Below are positions 53,420 to 64,000 of a DNA stretch of 64,000 bases, piece after piece. Origin of the DNA: Kappaphycus alvarezii (taxonomy: Eukaryota > Rhodophyta > Florideophyceae > Gigartinales > Solieriaceae); NCBI GenBank assembly GCA_002205965.3, contig NADL03000784.1, positions 868,001 through 932,000 on the forward strand, read 5' to 3'. Both the position numbers and the translations under genes were made by a program. The notes below the pieces were generated by a model. That model made no database searches, was not told the DNA's origin, and saw only the letters and a program-made list of their open reading frames with translations. How positions within the stretch are numbered: the first letter of the stretch is position 1; the number at the start of each line of letters is the position of its first letter.

Positions 53420-54336
53420 TCTCACCTTAAACTTCTTTCTCTCCCATAACGACGCCGACATTCGACATCGCACCCGTGGCTTAGCGTTCCGCCGCAGCCC
53501 CGCTGCAGCGTTTCTCTTCGCTCACCCCACGGCAGCCACGAAGGTGCACACCACACACTGGCAGACCATGCTCCGCCGTCATCAAGGACTGCCAGTGTAT
53601 GATGACCCAATGCCCCTCAACTGCCACCAATGTGAACACCCCTTGGACACCCTCGGGGATCACGCCGCCGACCTCTGCTGCCTTGGTTTCGGCCGTCGTC
53701 ACCGCCATAAATCGCTCTGTTATGTGTTTGCGACACACGCTACCCGCGCCGCGGGTCTGGATACTCGGCACAAGATTCCGCTCCTCGTCCTGGGCACTGA
53801 GCTCCGGCCCGCCGATATCCTTGTACAACCCCCAACCCCGGAAGGCACAACTTTGCGCCCTATTACGTAGTACATCACTCTCGTCTCACCGTTCAGTGCC
53901 ACAGTTCGCACCAAGGCAACCCGGGTTGCCGGTGGTGCTGCTGAAGTGGCGGCCCGCGACAAGGTTACAACTCTGGAACGAAACGTCGCCCAACGCCTCC
54001 CCGCTCCCTCAACTGGCCCATCTTCTGCGCCTTACACGCAGAACTTCACGTTTCGACCTCTGGCGTTTGATTACCTGGGTGCCTCTTCCCCTGGGACAAT
54101 TGCGTTTATCGAGGTGTTAGTTCCGCGGATCGCGTCCAAGTGTCACTCGACACTTGGCGTTACCCGCCGCCGTATTTACCAGCGACTGAGTTGCACCCTC
54201 TGGTCATCCATTTCTCAAGCTATCCTGTCCCGAGACCCGATGCGCATGGACGACGAGGTACATTGGGTTAGATCTTAGCCGTATAGTTAGGACGTGCGCA
54301 GTCCCTAGTAGATACTGAATGCATTAAACTTCTTCT
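53420..54336 (+). mobile_element. RLE-type retrotransposon, truncated copy B
   Basis: An open frame from about 53430: DADIRHRTRGLAFRRSPAAA, HWQTMLRRHQGLPVYDD, CHQCEHPLDTLGDHAADLC, RRHRHKSLCYVFATHATRAA, RHKIPLLVL, LRPADILVQPP, to stop at 53868. The second part is in another frame (AARDKVTTLERNVAQRLPAP, FTFRPLAFDYLGASSPGTIA, RRRIYQRLSCTLWSSISQAI) to stop at 54276. Its tail contains GTAGATACTGAATGCATT, as at 34.7 kb and 2.9 kb. The protein is alignable with copy A throughout but clearly diverged, so they are two subfamilies. Confidence 0.78.
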
Positions 54337-54529
54337 CTGGTATTCTGAAAATCTGTCCTGCTCCAGGCTTAGCATCGTGGGTAATTAGCTGGAGAGACAT
54401 CTAAGCGACTGTCTCCTAGTCCAGGTGTTTCAGAAATCGTGAACATGTATCACCACGTGTACACGTGTAAGATCGAGAACTCCTCTTACATACCAGGCCA
54501 AGCACTGTTGCAGCCTCTGTGAACCCATT

Positions 54530-55373
54530 CGCTTTGGATCAACCGCAAACTTACCCTGGAGTCCCTTACACAAATGGTGCATCAGCTGCAGCAGAATCTA
54601 GATCATGCCAACAACCAAATTGCCGCACACAGATCAGAGCTTTCTATTGCAACACAAGGGTGTTTTTTTGGAATCTGAACTGGTAAACTCCCGAAACCAA
54701 ACCAGTTAGTCAAGTAATGAACCCTTTGATAGTAATGCTCGCCCAAAGAAAAATAAGCCAATAAATTCACTGGAAAAGGATCCATGGTAGCTGGTGTACT
54801 CAGATGGAAACTACATCGGACCAAAAGATGGCAGAGGACCCCTAAACATAGAACTCAGCTACTTGGTTGGCAATGCCATGAGTGGTGGATTGTCCACTCC
54901 AAAACAGAAGAAGGGAAAGGAATAAATTCCTGGCAGACCCTGAAGGGTACTCTGATCCAGCGTCTTGAAACATTGAACAAATAGAAGATCGCTTGAGACA
55001 AGCTTGCCCGTTGGAAACAGGTCAAATAAATTCCTACCTTCAACGAAGACTTCAACAAAATTATACTGGACATACCTGATATTGGAATGAAAGACAGTTA
55101 GATCGTTACTCCCGCGATTTAAAGCCCTATATCTGGAAGGCTTTGTAAAATAAAGAATTTGTAAACCTCTCAAACCTCATGAGAGATAAAGAGCGTGTAG
55201 AATCGCTTTATCGGCGTTCTGGACCTGGTAACATACCAAAGTCTTCTGGAGGAAAGAATATAAATGGGAGCTCTTTTGCTGGAAACAGCGGTCCAGTACC
55301 CATGGAAATTGGGACCATAGAAGTAATTCCGGGGCTGGAATTTAATGCTCCCAATCTAAAGAAGCTTTACTAA
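54530..55373 (+). pseudogene. Gypsy Gag
   Basis: An N-terminal helical stretch (MVHQLQQNLDHANNQIAAHR) precedes the capsid-like CHEWWIVHSKTEEGKGINSW and TLIQRLETLNK. It continues IPTFNEDFNKIILDIPDIG, DRYSRDLKPYIWKAL and NLMRDKERVESLYRR, ending near FNAPNLKKLY. No CCHC knuckle is visible. Several stops. Confidence 0.75.
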
Positions 55374-55649
55374 GCAGAAAGTGAAATATTTATGCGCAAG
55401 AGTCCCTGGCTGAGGTGCAGACAGAAGAGCCACATTGCCAAAAACAGCCCAAAAGCCCGGAAAAACTGATTGAAGATCACCAGTTAGTTTCATTCATTAT
55501 TAAAGCATTAAAAACCACGGAATCAGGCAAAGGGACCCGAGATTTATCACTGATTAAAACAAAAAGACCAGTCTTGTCCACCATAAGGTCAAATGCAACA
55601 TTCATTGAAACATAATCCCCTGCATTTGAGAGAAACCACAATGTACTTC

Positions 55650-56040
55650 TAATCCTAAATGTTGTCATTTTCTGGCGGACCAACAAAGATCCTTACAGAC
55701 CCTGGTGGTGAGATCAACTTTCTGAGTGAATCATTCTGCAAGTATCATCAAATAAGGGCCAGGGATTCCAGAGAGCTTTCTGAAATGGGCAACGGCGCGA
55801 ACCAGACACTTCAAGAATTAGTTAATGCTTTCAGTGTACAGATTAAGGCATATTAAGAACCGCTGTACTTTGCGGTAAGCCCATTTAAGGGATATGATGC
55901 AATTCTTGGAAAAGATTGGTAAGCCTCGCATGGAACAAAAATCAATTGCCTTAATAACGAGGTGAAATTGGAACGTAAGGGAAAGACATTCGTAGTTATT
56001 GCTGCTGATGCCGTAGTGAGTCCTTTCGTATCTTCCAATA
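55650..56040 (+). pseudogene. Gypsy protease
   Basis: KILTDPGGEINFLSESFCKY, where DPGG stands in for the active-site DSGA, then PFKGYDAILGKDW and ASHGTKINCLNNEVKLERKG, the usual flap and C-terminal parts. Two in-frame stops. The changed DSG motif suggests loss of activity. Confidence 0.75.
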
Positions 56041-56129
56041 CTATAGTTAGTGATTCTATGAGAAAAATGAGTTGTTTGCAGTTTTACTCAGACCTTTACA
56101 TTCTAGTGAAGTAAGCCCAACAATGTACC

Positions 56130-57196
56130 CTCGAGACGTACAGAAGATTTTGGAAACATTTGCCGATGTATTTCCAGGGAAGATCCAAAGAGCTTTGTCA
56201 CCGAGAAGGAAGTAGGAATTTAAAAAAGAATTACAGGCAGGATCAAAACCCCAAGAGAAAGGTCTCTATAGACTTTCGGACAAAGAAATATCAGAACTCC
56301 GAGAACAGTTGGACGGAATACTGGAAGCTGAGTTTATTAGACCGAATAAGAGCTCCTGGGGAGCTTCTATTCTATTCGTGAGCGAGAAGGATAATGGTCA
56401 ACGGATATGTGTTGATTACAGAGCCCTAAATCGGCTTTCTGTGCAGAAAAGTTATCCCTTACAACGAATTGATGGCATTTTCGACCACCTTAAAGGAGCA
56501 AAGTACTTCAGAAAAATTGATCTTAGATCTGGATATCACCAGATTAGACTAGACGAAGATTCGATTCCATTTAGCGCCACCAGAACACGATACGGGTACT
56601 TTGAATTTCTTGTTTTACCGTTTGAAATCACCAATGCCCCAGCCACTTTCATGAACGTAATGAATGATATTTTCAAGGAACAGATCGACATATTTGTGAT
56701 ATTTGATCTCGATGAGATTTTTATCTACAGTAAGACATGGAAAGATCATTTGGATCATATTCGAACTGTACTCAAAATCCTCAGAAAAGCAAAGTTGTTT
56801 GGAAAATTATTTAAATGCGTTTTTGGAGTTACAGAAGTGGAGTAACTAGGACATAACATTTCCCAAAGCGGTATTGCTGTTGATCCAAGAAAGATAAGTG
56901 CAGTCAAGGAATGGCCGATACCAAAGAATAAGCAGCAAGTGAAGTCTTTCCTTGGTTTTGTCAATTACTACCGGGGATTCATAAAAGTATATTCAATGCT
57001 TACTAAACTGCGGACGGAATTGACGAAGAACGTCAACTTCCAATGGAGTCGCGCCCATGATGATTCCTTCAAAGTACTCATGCAAGCACTTTTTAGTGCA
57101 CCGGTTCTTAGAAATTTCGACGCCACAATATCTATCTACGTAACCATATATGCTTCAAAGTATGCAATTGGCGCAGTGCTGTATCAGGAAGAATAA
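56130..57196 (+). pseudogene. Gypsy reverse transcriptase
   Basis: A clean frame from 56309 to 56843: FIRPNKSSWGASILFVSEKD, ICVDYRALNRLSVQKSYPLQ, YFRKIDLRSGYHQIRLDEDS, FEFLVLPFEITNAPATFMNV, VIFDLDEIFIYSKT. The catalytic xLDD is LDE, so the second Asp is lost. After a stop it continues SGIAVDPRKISAVKEWPIPK, SFLGFVNYYRGFIKVYSMLT. The frame 56939-57196 leads into RNase H. Confidence 0.9.
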
Positions 57197-57490
57197 AGTT
57201 CCAGAGGACTTGTCTCTTTTGCGTCCAGAACTCTTAATGATACCGAGCAAAACTATGCAGCCCATGACAAAGAACTTCTGGCCATTGCAGATTCCCTTAA
57301 GTGTTGGAGATCCTACCCTTATGGTAATTCATTCACAGTTCACTCGGACCACTATCCCTTACAATACATATAGACCCAATAAAATTTGTCGCCGAGATAA
57401 GTTAGATGGCTGGAAAGACTGGTTAATTTCGATTTCAAGATAATACCCATCTCAGAAAAATAAAATGTAGTGGCGGATGCACTATCGAGT
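57037..57490 (+). pseudogene. Gypsy RNase H
   Basis: NFDATISIYVTIYASKYAIG and AVLYQEE; after a frameshift, LVSFASRTLNDTEQNYAAHD, KELLAIADSLKCWRSYPYG, FTVHSDHYPLQYI, and NVVADALSSQPQ. The usual ATDAS start is altered (VTIYAS), so the first catalytic Asp is missing. Confidence 0.8.
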
Positions 57491-57689
57491 CAACCACAAC
57501 ATCTGCTTTCACCTGATCACCGGAGCGATTCATTACTCCAAGAAGCTATTACCAAGTCATCCTCAGAATCCGATAACAATTCGACCACATCATTCACGAA
57601 TACTGAGTTAGTGGGGTTGGCAGAAGATTATGGTCGATACGAGAACCTCCGAACCCATTATTAAGATTCGAAAGCTCCCTTTGAGCGTC

Positions 57690-58790
57690 GAGGGATGCTT
57701 CTTCTTGTAAAAAAGAAGATCTTTGTACCATAAAAAATTCTTAGAGTCAATTTCCTGCACTACTATCATTGTACGCCTAGCACGGGACACCTAGGAATAA
57801 GCAAAACTGTCGACAGAGTATCACCAAAGTTTTTTTGGAGAAATTTAAGATCGGACGTTATCCGGTACCTTCGTTCCTGTCAATTTCAGAGCGCCAAAGC
57901 AACCAATGAGAAGCCCTTAGGTCTTTTCCAACCACTAGAACCACCGAAATCCAAATGGAAACAACAGCGTGTTGACAGTCGTAGACAGACTTTCAAAGAT
58001 GATCAGAATAATACCAACGAAACCAAACATAGATGCTCCTGAAACGGCTCAGCTGCTTAATACTCATGTATACAGACACCATGGATTACCAGAGAATATC
58101 ATATGTGATCGAGATCCCATCTTCATGAGCAAGCTTTAGGCAAAACTATTTGCTCTATTAGGAATAATGGTATCCCCCTCTTCTGCATACTACCCACAAA
58201 CTGATGAACATTCTGAGATTATGAATAGGAAAATAGAGGAGATGATCCGTGCTTTCGTTAGCTTCGACAAATCAGATTGGGATAATTGCCTGATAGACTT
58301 TGAAGTTGCTTACAACTCCTCCGTGAATGTAACCAAAAACTTTCTTCCCATTTTCCCTCAACTACTGACTTCAACCAAGAACAGTACCGTCGGATGTTTT
58401 AGAGTCAGATAATCCAGCGACGGCTGGTTTCCTAAAAAATCTGCAAGAAGCGTTATGGAAAGCACAGAATTAAATCCGAAAAGCCAATGAATCCACGGAA
58501 AATTATGTAAATAAGAAGAGAAGCCCGTCTACTTTTTAGGTTGGTGAAAAGTTTTGGCTATCAACAAAGGATTTATCGCTCCATGATGCGGTTGGACCAG
58601 GCAAACTGAACCCAAAATATTGTGGTCCCTTTGAAATCGCAGAAGATATTAACGATGTGGCGTACCGTCTTCAGTTATCTCAACCGATGATTTACAGGGG
58701 AATACATAAGTCGTTCCACGCTAGCCTCTTGAAAACTTTCTTTGAAGATGAATTCAACCGACAAATTCCACCTCCGCCACCTCTCTAATT
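57690..58790 (+). pseudogene. Gypsy integrase with GPY/F end
   Basis: The zinc-binding part is HLGISKTVDRVSPKFFWRNL, YLRSCQFQSAKATNEKPLG. The core has YRHHGLPENIICDRDPIFMS, MVSPSSAYYPQTDEHSEIMN and SDWDNCLIDFEVAYNSS. The C-terminal GPY/F module is LNPKYCGPFEIAEDINDVAY, RLQLSQPMIYRGIHKSFHAS. No chromodomain is seen. Several stops and frameshifts; part of the core between the zinc domain and the second Asp is scrambled. Confidence 0.85.
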
Positions 58791-58799
58791 TCAAGATGG

Positions 58800-60300
58800 A
58801 CATGAGGAATACGAAACTGGGTCTATCTAACTTTATAGAGACACTTTACCATCCTTCAACAGTCAATCCGTTCCCCGACCTATTTTCATGACTGAAAACT
58901 CTCTACAACTTGAGGATCAATCAGGAGAAACTCCAAACGCTTCTATAATCGTACCATCCGACTATTGATCAATTCTCCGACAGCAGCAACAAGGTTTTTG
59001 TCAAGTTGCTGCCACACAGAGCCTGCTTAGATTCAATAAATCTCAGCACAGAGCATTACCTAAAAATTAGCTTAAGTATAGCAAAAAGGCTAAGGTAGAA
59101 CGAAAAAAATCTCCGGAAACAGAGGGGAATTCTGGCAAGGATACATTGAAAAATACCGCTAGATCGGACGAGAATAAAGCCTCAGCACATAAAGGAGACA
59201 TTAATTTAACTATAAACTGTTTTGAGGGGATGAAAATGCTTTTATCTTGGCAATATCGATTAATATGCGCAATCGTTTAAGCAAACAGTTGATCAATTGG
59301 AATGGAATATATAATTCCATTGTACGCCAGAATAAGACCAATAACTTTTTGAAATCACTTCTAATGGGCAGGAAGGTTGCAAAAGTCGTGCTTAATGCAG
59401 CTGTTCTTGAAAAGTTCTACGAAAGTATCATAAATATAGCCATACAGGCCTCAATCGCCCACCAAAATTGTACCCGAACAAGGTGGAGGTTCTATCCTCC
59501 GCTGTCACGGGATATCCTTGGGCATCGGAACCATTGGCTCGTGTTAAAATATGCTGATTGAATTTCCAGCAACTATATGCTGAGCTAGAAGCAGAATTAA
59601 AACTCAGTAGAGAAGCTGAAATTTAGCATCCGAAAGATGAGACATTCAAACAGGCCAGATCCACCAAGACACGCGTCTAGGAAGCACATGGTATTTCTTT
59701 TAGTGATCAAAGAAGATATAGTCGAAGGCCATAGTCAATAAGTCACAGCGAACGGCGAAGATCCTGATCAGGAACAAAACTTTTCACCCCCTGTCCATCA
59801 TTAGACGCTGTAAATGCGTATATAATCCCACTTTCTGAAGTACTGCAAAAAATAATTAATTTTGCTCGTTCTATTTCGGAAAACCTGGAATACTACTCCC
59901 GAAAGAACTCCTTTTTGGCAAAAAAAGAGTAAACACGTGCTTGCGGAACTTTGTCACCAACTAGAATCCACATAGAAGAGGGAGTCCGAGGAAATGAAAG
60001 ATAAAGCAGATGGACAAACATATAGGCAAGTATTCGAAAGTCCGTTGTTTGATATGGAAATTATAGTCCTCCATTTTGCGCCAACTAACCTTACAGAGAG
60101 ACTAAATCATTCCAAAGGGCTTAAAAGCTGCGGATTATGTGAAAAATTGACCCAGTAGCGCAGAAGCATGCAAAGAAATCCATGAACCAAAATCCTATGC
60201 AGATGAAGTATCTAAAGTCACTATGTTGGGCGAAGATCTCTCAAGGTTTTAGGCATTCAACAATAAAATAGATGAAGGGAATGAATTTCATAGCACCTGC
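58800..60300. other. Region between gypsy and copia relics
   Basis: May contain the decayed gypsy 3' LTR and the copia gag, but I cannot align either. A 104-codon frame at 59247-59561 (MAISINMRNRLSKQLINWNG) has no known motif and could be gag-derived. The region is otherwise full of stops. Confidence 0.4.
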
Positions 60301-60305
60301 GTCTA

Positions 60306-63300
60306 GTGAGGAGCACAAAATCAGTCATATGGACAAAACAAGCAAAGGCGTCTTGTAAAACTATGAGCATGACGTTTGCTCCTAAGGACCACAGCGGACA
60401 GCTTTTCTATAAATTAGACAACAACAGGTACAAGGGAATGGGGTACTTGAACATACGAAACCCGGCTCATAATGACATTTTTGTTTCGTTAGACTCTGGC
60501 GTTACTGAAAGAGATGTCCCGCTCTTGATCGGATTAGAGTTCCTAGATGACTATGAGGTACCTATTAACCTTTTTACGAGCAATATCGTATCTCAAAACA
60601 ATCAATTAGAAATGGAGCTATCAAAGAAAATCAGGCATAAATTTCTTGTCTGGAACTTCAATAGCGATAGAATGTTCACAGAGGACGAACTCCGTAAGGT
60701 ACGTCAGGACTCTACCACCATGAATCAGAAGGTCTCTATTCAATTACACGTAGGGCAAGGTCCGAAGAATGATCACAAGGAACTCTCGAAATCTTGAATA
60801 AAATAGGGAACTACTGCGATATCTACCCGCCCCTTGTCGAGAGGTCAAGCCGTTTTAAAGTCTGCCTTCCCGATGTAAACAGTACATTTAACCGTTCTGT
60901 GAGCCGTGACTTATTCTTCATTGAATAAATCACTACTTGCACATCTTTGATAAGGATACAAAGTTCAACGCTGACCCTGTATTACCTCGAAAGCCTACAG
61001 GTGATGTATGAAATTCTTACATTCGCGTGTGGGCCTTGCGCTAAATAGGACACAACAGAGATACACGTGGATGAAGATCCACAATTTCCACCCGTTAAGC
61101 TTAGGAATGCATACAGAACGGCGAATGTTGTGTTGATTATAGCTGTTGTGGAGATCAACAATGCGCTCGGAGTAGAGGAAAGATACCACTACTTCCTAGG
61201 TCCAATATAGTGCAAAGTCAAATCTGAACACGGGAACATGACACCGCATGAAGCCCTCGAAACTTCAGTCAAGGTTCATAAAGACATGGCCAGCCCAAAC
61301 GAATTAGTCTCGGCACTACTAGTATTTGGTGTCATGCCACGCATCCCGCATCCCATAGAATCTACTTCAGCTACCAGCTCAGATGGAAAGTATGAGAGTG
61401 CTTGAAGACGCTCGCAAAGGGATGGAACAGATGAAAGCCACCAGCAAAGTATCTTAAGCCCTCCGAAGTAAGGCTACGGGTACAAAAATGACAGAAATAC
61501 GTACTAGGGACAATGAAATTGTCTTCAAAAGCGATAAAAATTCATGAGAAGTATTATTTGAGGTACTCGATGCATCTGTAAAGACTACTATCCTCGAAGT
61601 AAACGGTAGATGAGTCAAATTTCCCTCGGAGCGAGCCAAATGGTACAATACGTATGAGCTACATAGAGGAAATTCTAGACAAAGTAGTACTGAGGGACTA
61701 GAAAAGTACTGCTCAGGCCAGTGGAGAACTGAAAAACCATAGGAACGGTGAACAATTGGAAGTATCTGAATTTTATGCAAGTGGAACCTTCATTACCGCC
61801 ACAATCCAACAAAATGACCCCAAAGGAATCAGCAAAGAGTTTTAGGAGGCCAAAATACAGGAAATAGAAAGCTTGACAGGTCGAAAAACATTAAAAATCG
61901 TTCACAAAGACAAATTGAAAAATAGTGCAAATCTACTCGGTGGTAGGTTTACCCTAACGCTAAATAAATTAAGGTATACCAAACGAAAAGCCGAAGGCAA
62001 TATTCGTTTTCTAAGGCCAAAGAGACAAAAATAAGGAAGTATTGGTCCAAAACACGCCCGAGAAGAAACGAAAGTTAATACGAGGAATAATATCGTTAGC
62101 CGCTGTTATGGGATATCAAATCTTCAAAAGTGACGTCACTCAAGCACAAATACAAAGGAATGAACCTTTAAAGCGTAATATATATCAGAATCCTCGCCAG
62201 AAGTATCTTAAGCACTTTGGACTGGAGCCGAATCAAATATTAAAGCTCCGTCGAACTCTATACGGGCTATGCGATAGAGGAGATCATTGGATGGACACGA
62301 TATAGCGCTATATGAAGGAAAGGCTGTGGCTCATCCTAGCCACGAGAGATCTATCATTTTATTTTCAAGAAAAGCGGGATAGAAGTGGGACCTATGAAGT
62401 ACTGAGAGTATATGTAGGCGACAAAATTGGGGCGGATGACGGCGTTATTGAATCGCTTACCGCAAAAATGAGCTCCTATATCGAGTAAAAACAACGCAAA
62501 TAGAACGAAACCAACCTTTTTGAGATGTTTATACGCAGAAAGGACGATGAATAAGTCTACATCAACCAGGTGGAATACAAGGGAGCGCTTCTATACTAAA
62601 AAAGAATTTTTTCGAGCTTTGCAGGGTCCAGAACCGCTAGGGCATCAATGTAAATGGTAATGCACACACGCTCTGATGTTATGCTAGCTATTAATAAGTC
62701 AGCGCAAGCAAACGAGAAGAAAATAGGCGAAGATTTGATACAGCCGCTTAATACCTCTATTGCACTAAGGGACCCAAATAAGATCGCGGAACACCACATC
62801 TTCGCGTGAACACAGATGCTTCGCTTGGCATAGTCTATGGTGTAACCTCACTGAATGACCTCACAAATTGTGTACGTCATAATGCTTTCAGACGCCACAT
62901 ATAAGTACCAAAAACTTGATTTTGGCAGTCAGAAATGCCGAATCGTCGCGCGTTGCAATTTAGGTGGAGATGTATAGGCCTTTTGGACATACGTATATGC
63001 TCAGGCATGACTTCGAAAGAGCGTATGGAAATTCAATTTCTATAAGAATATTCAACGATTAAAAGCAAAAGTTTGACGTAATAACCCATTCATCTAGTAC
63101 CTACGAGTGAAAATTAGTAATAGAAATTGCTGCCTCCAGAGAGGCGTACGGAAATTTTGAAATTAGTGAAGTCGGCTTAATAAGCGGTACCAGCAACACT
63201 GCCGATGCTCTATCGAAGGGTGTGTCGGAAGGATCTCTTGAATATATGCTCACAACTAGGATTGATTCCATGCAAATAGCAAAATGGATTACTCGAGGTG

Positions 63301-63320
63301 AAACCGCTTGTACTTAGAAT
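60306..63320 (+). pseudogene. Degenerate Ty1/copia pol, relative of the 37-43 kb element
   Basis: Protease end, VPLLIGLEFLDD, and pre-integrase VWNFNSDRMFTEDELRKVRQ. Integrase remnant INNALGVEERYH (the 37-43 kb element has SHNALGNGERYH) and NELVSALLVFGVMPRIP. RT follows with ANLLGGRFTLTLN, GYQIFKSDVTQAQIQRNEPL, LKLRRTLYGL, and VYVGD in place of YVDD. RNase H remnants are NTDASLGIVYGVTS and SNTADALSKGVSEGSLEYML, ending AKWITRGETACT. Gene order and end sequence match the intact element, so it is an old copy or sister family. Dozens of stops are present and no LTRs are recognised. Confidence 0.82.
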
Positions 63321-64000
63321 GGCGGGAGCGTGACCTGCCCTTCTTTATACACCGGACAGTCACCTCTGATCTACGGAACTGTTTCGTCGCTATTTGTTAA
63401 CTTGATTACTTTCACAGTGGTGTGCTTGATACACTCTGTGATGATGGGGGCTCACCTTATTCTCCGCACCGTCTGAAGTCCACTGGGACAGAGCTTCGTT
63501 GACGCAAAATCTTCGAGGTGTTAGCGTGGTTGCGATTATTTCAATTTTAGTTGTCAGTTTCGCATTTCAGGCACCATTAATTTTGAGAGCACTAAGGACA
63601 TCTTTGCACAGGGTATTGCTTAGCAGTGCCCTTTTTAACTGCGTCTCTGGCAGTTTCCAAATCCGACGGCACAACTCTTCGCGGATCCAAATATGAGTCA
63701 TCCCGAAGCACATCCGCCCCTCTGTCGGCTAGTGACTGAAATACAGGAGGACTCGGCTCTATAGATTGTAAGCACGGTCCCACGTACCGAAAATGTTGCA
63801 AACAAGTTTGATTCTGATTCCCAGGGAGGAGACATTACTGTTATTGTCAAAAGCAGCACTCTCTGGTAGGTTCAGCTCTGCATCAAGCATCATTAACCAA
63901 GAATTAAGATACCTCTAAATTCAAATACGTGTTGCAGGAGGGGAGCGGGTTTGTGCGTGTGGCTGGGGGGAGGGGGTTTTGACTACAGGCGGGTTGCCAA
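63321..64000. other. No supportable gene at the right edge
   Basis: May hold decayed LTR sequence of the copia relic. A 69-codon minus-strand frame (63592-63801) and a plus frame at 63499 lack motifs. The last 60 bp are G-rich. Confidence 0.4.

Larger units (their letters stand above)
54500..58790 (+). mobile_element. Degenerate Ty3/gypsy retrotransposon
   Basis: Internal order is Gag, protease, RT, RNase H, integrase, all on the plus strand; RT before integrase defines gypsy. No flanking LTRs could be recognised, so the ends are lost or too decayed. Many stops and frameshifts occur, but one 178-codon RT frame is intact. A separate scrap of the same family is at 9981-10320. Confidence 0.9.

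Overview
The window looks like nuclear DNA of a eukaryote with a compact, transposon-choked genome. Host-type genes are few and mostly intronless: an SGT1 co-chaperone and a secreted cysteine-rich protein. Almost everything else is eukaryotic mobile DNA: hAT, PIF/Harbinger-like and other DDE transposons, Ty1/copia, Ty3/gypsy, tyrosine-recombinase (DIRS/Ngaro-like) retrotransposons, and many 3'-end fragments of a retrotransposon whose C-terminal domain resembles a restriction-like endonuclease (RLE). A red macroalga of the Chondrus type would fit this mix, but that is inference; no sequence here proves the species.

Layout. 0-2.6 kb: an RLE-retroelement relic, SGT1 on the minus strand, a palindromic GTAC-rich tract and a second RLE-element 3' end. 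2.6-5.9 kb: a complete but inactivated hAT transposon with 12-bp terminal inverted repeats and an exact 8-bp target duplication. 6-12 kb: a GC-rich pseudogene of unknown function, Harbinger-type transposase and Myb-like relics, a copia gag-protease relic, a TAG-type microsatellite, a gypsy gag scrap and a pair of unknown diverged repeats. 13.3-15.7 kb: a two-gene DDE transposon relic (divergent transposase and partner ORF) with recognisable short introns. 17-25 kb: AT-rich, with no supportable gene. 25-35.9 kb: two copies of an acidic-ORF repeat, many RLE-element 3' ends in both orientations, and the cysteine-rich secreted-protein gene (30.0-31.9 kb) broken by one frameshift in an A-run.

37.25-43.92 kb: a full-length copia retrotransposon on the minus strand, with near-identical 705-707-bp LTRs and a 5-bp target duplication (TGTTC), yet a coding region with several frameshifts and stops. 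It sits exactly at the edge of the next element. 43.9-47.7 kb: a tyrosine-recombinase retrotransposon bounded by about 200-bp direct repeats, with gag-like, RT, RNase H and recombinase remains. 48.2-50.2 kb: a second, older DIRS-type RT relic. 50.7-54.3 kb: a zinc-finger ORF without an ATG, a tRNA-like sequence, and a head-to-tail array of 5'-truncated RLE elements. 54.5-58.8 kb: a degenerate Ty3/gypsy gag-pol. 60.3-63.3 kb: a degenerate relative of the 37-43 kb copia element.

The genes do not form a pathway. The window is mainly a record of nested insertions, and the points of interest are the structures of those elements.
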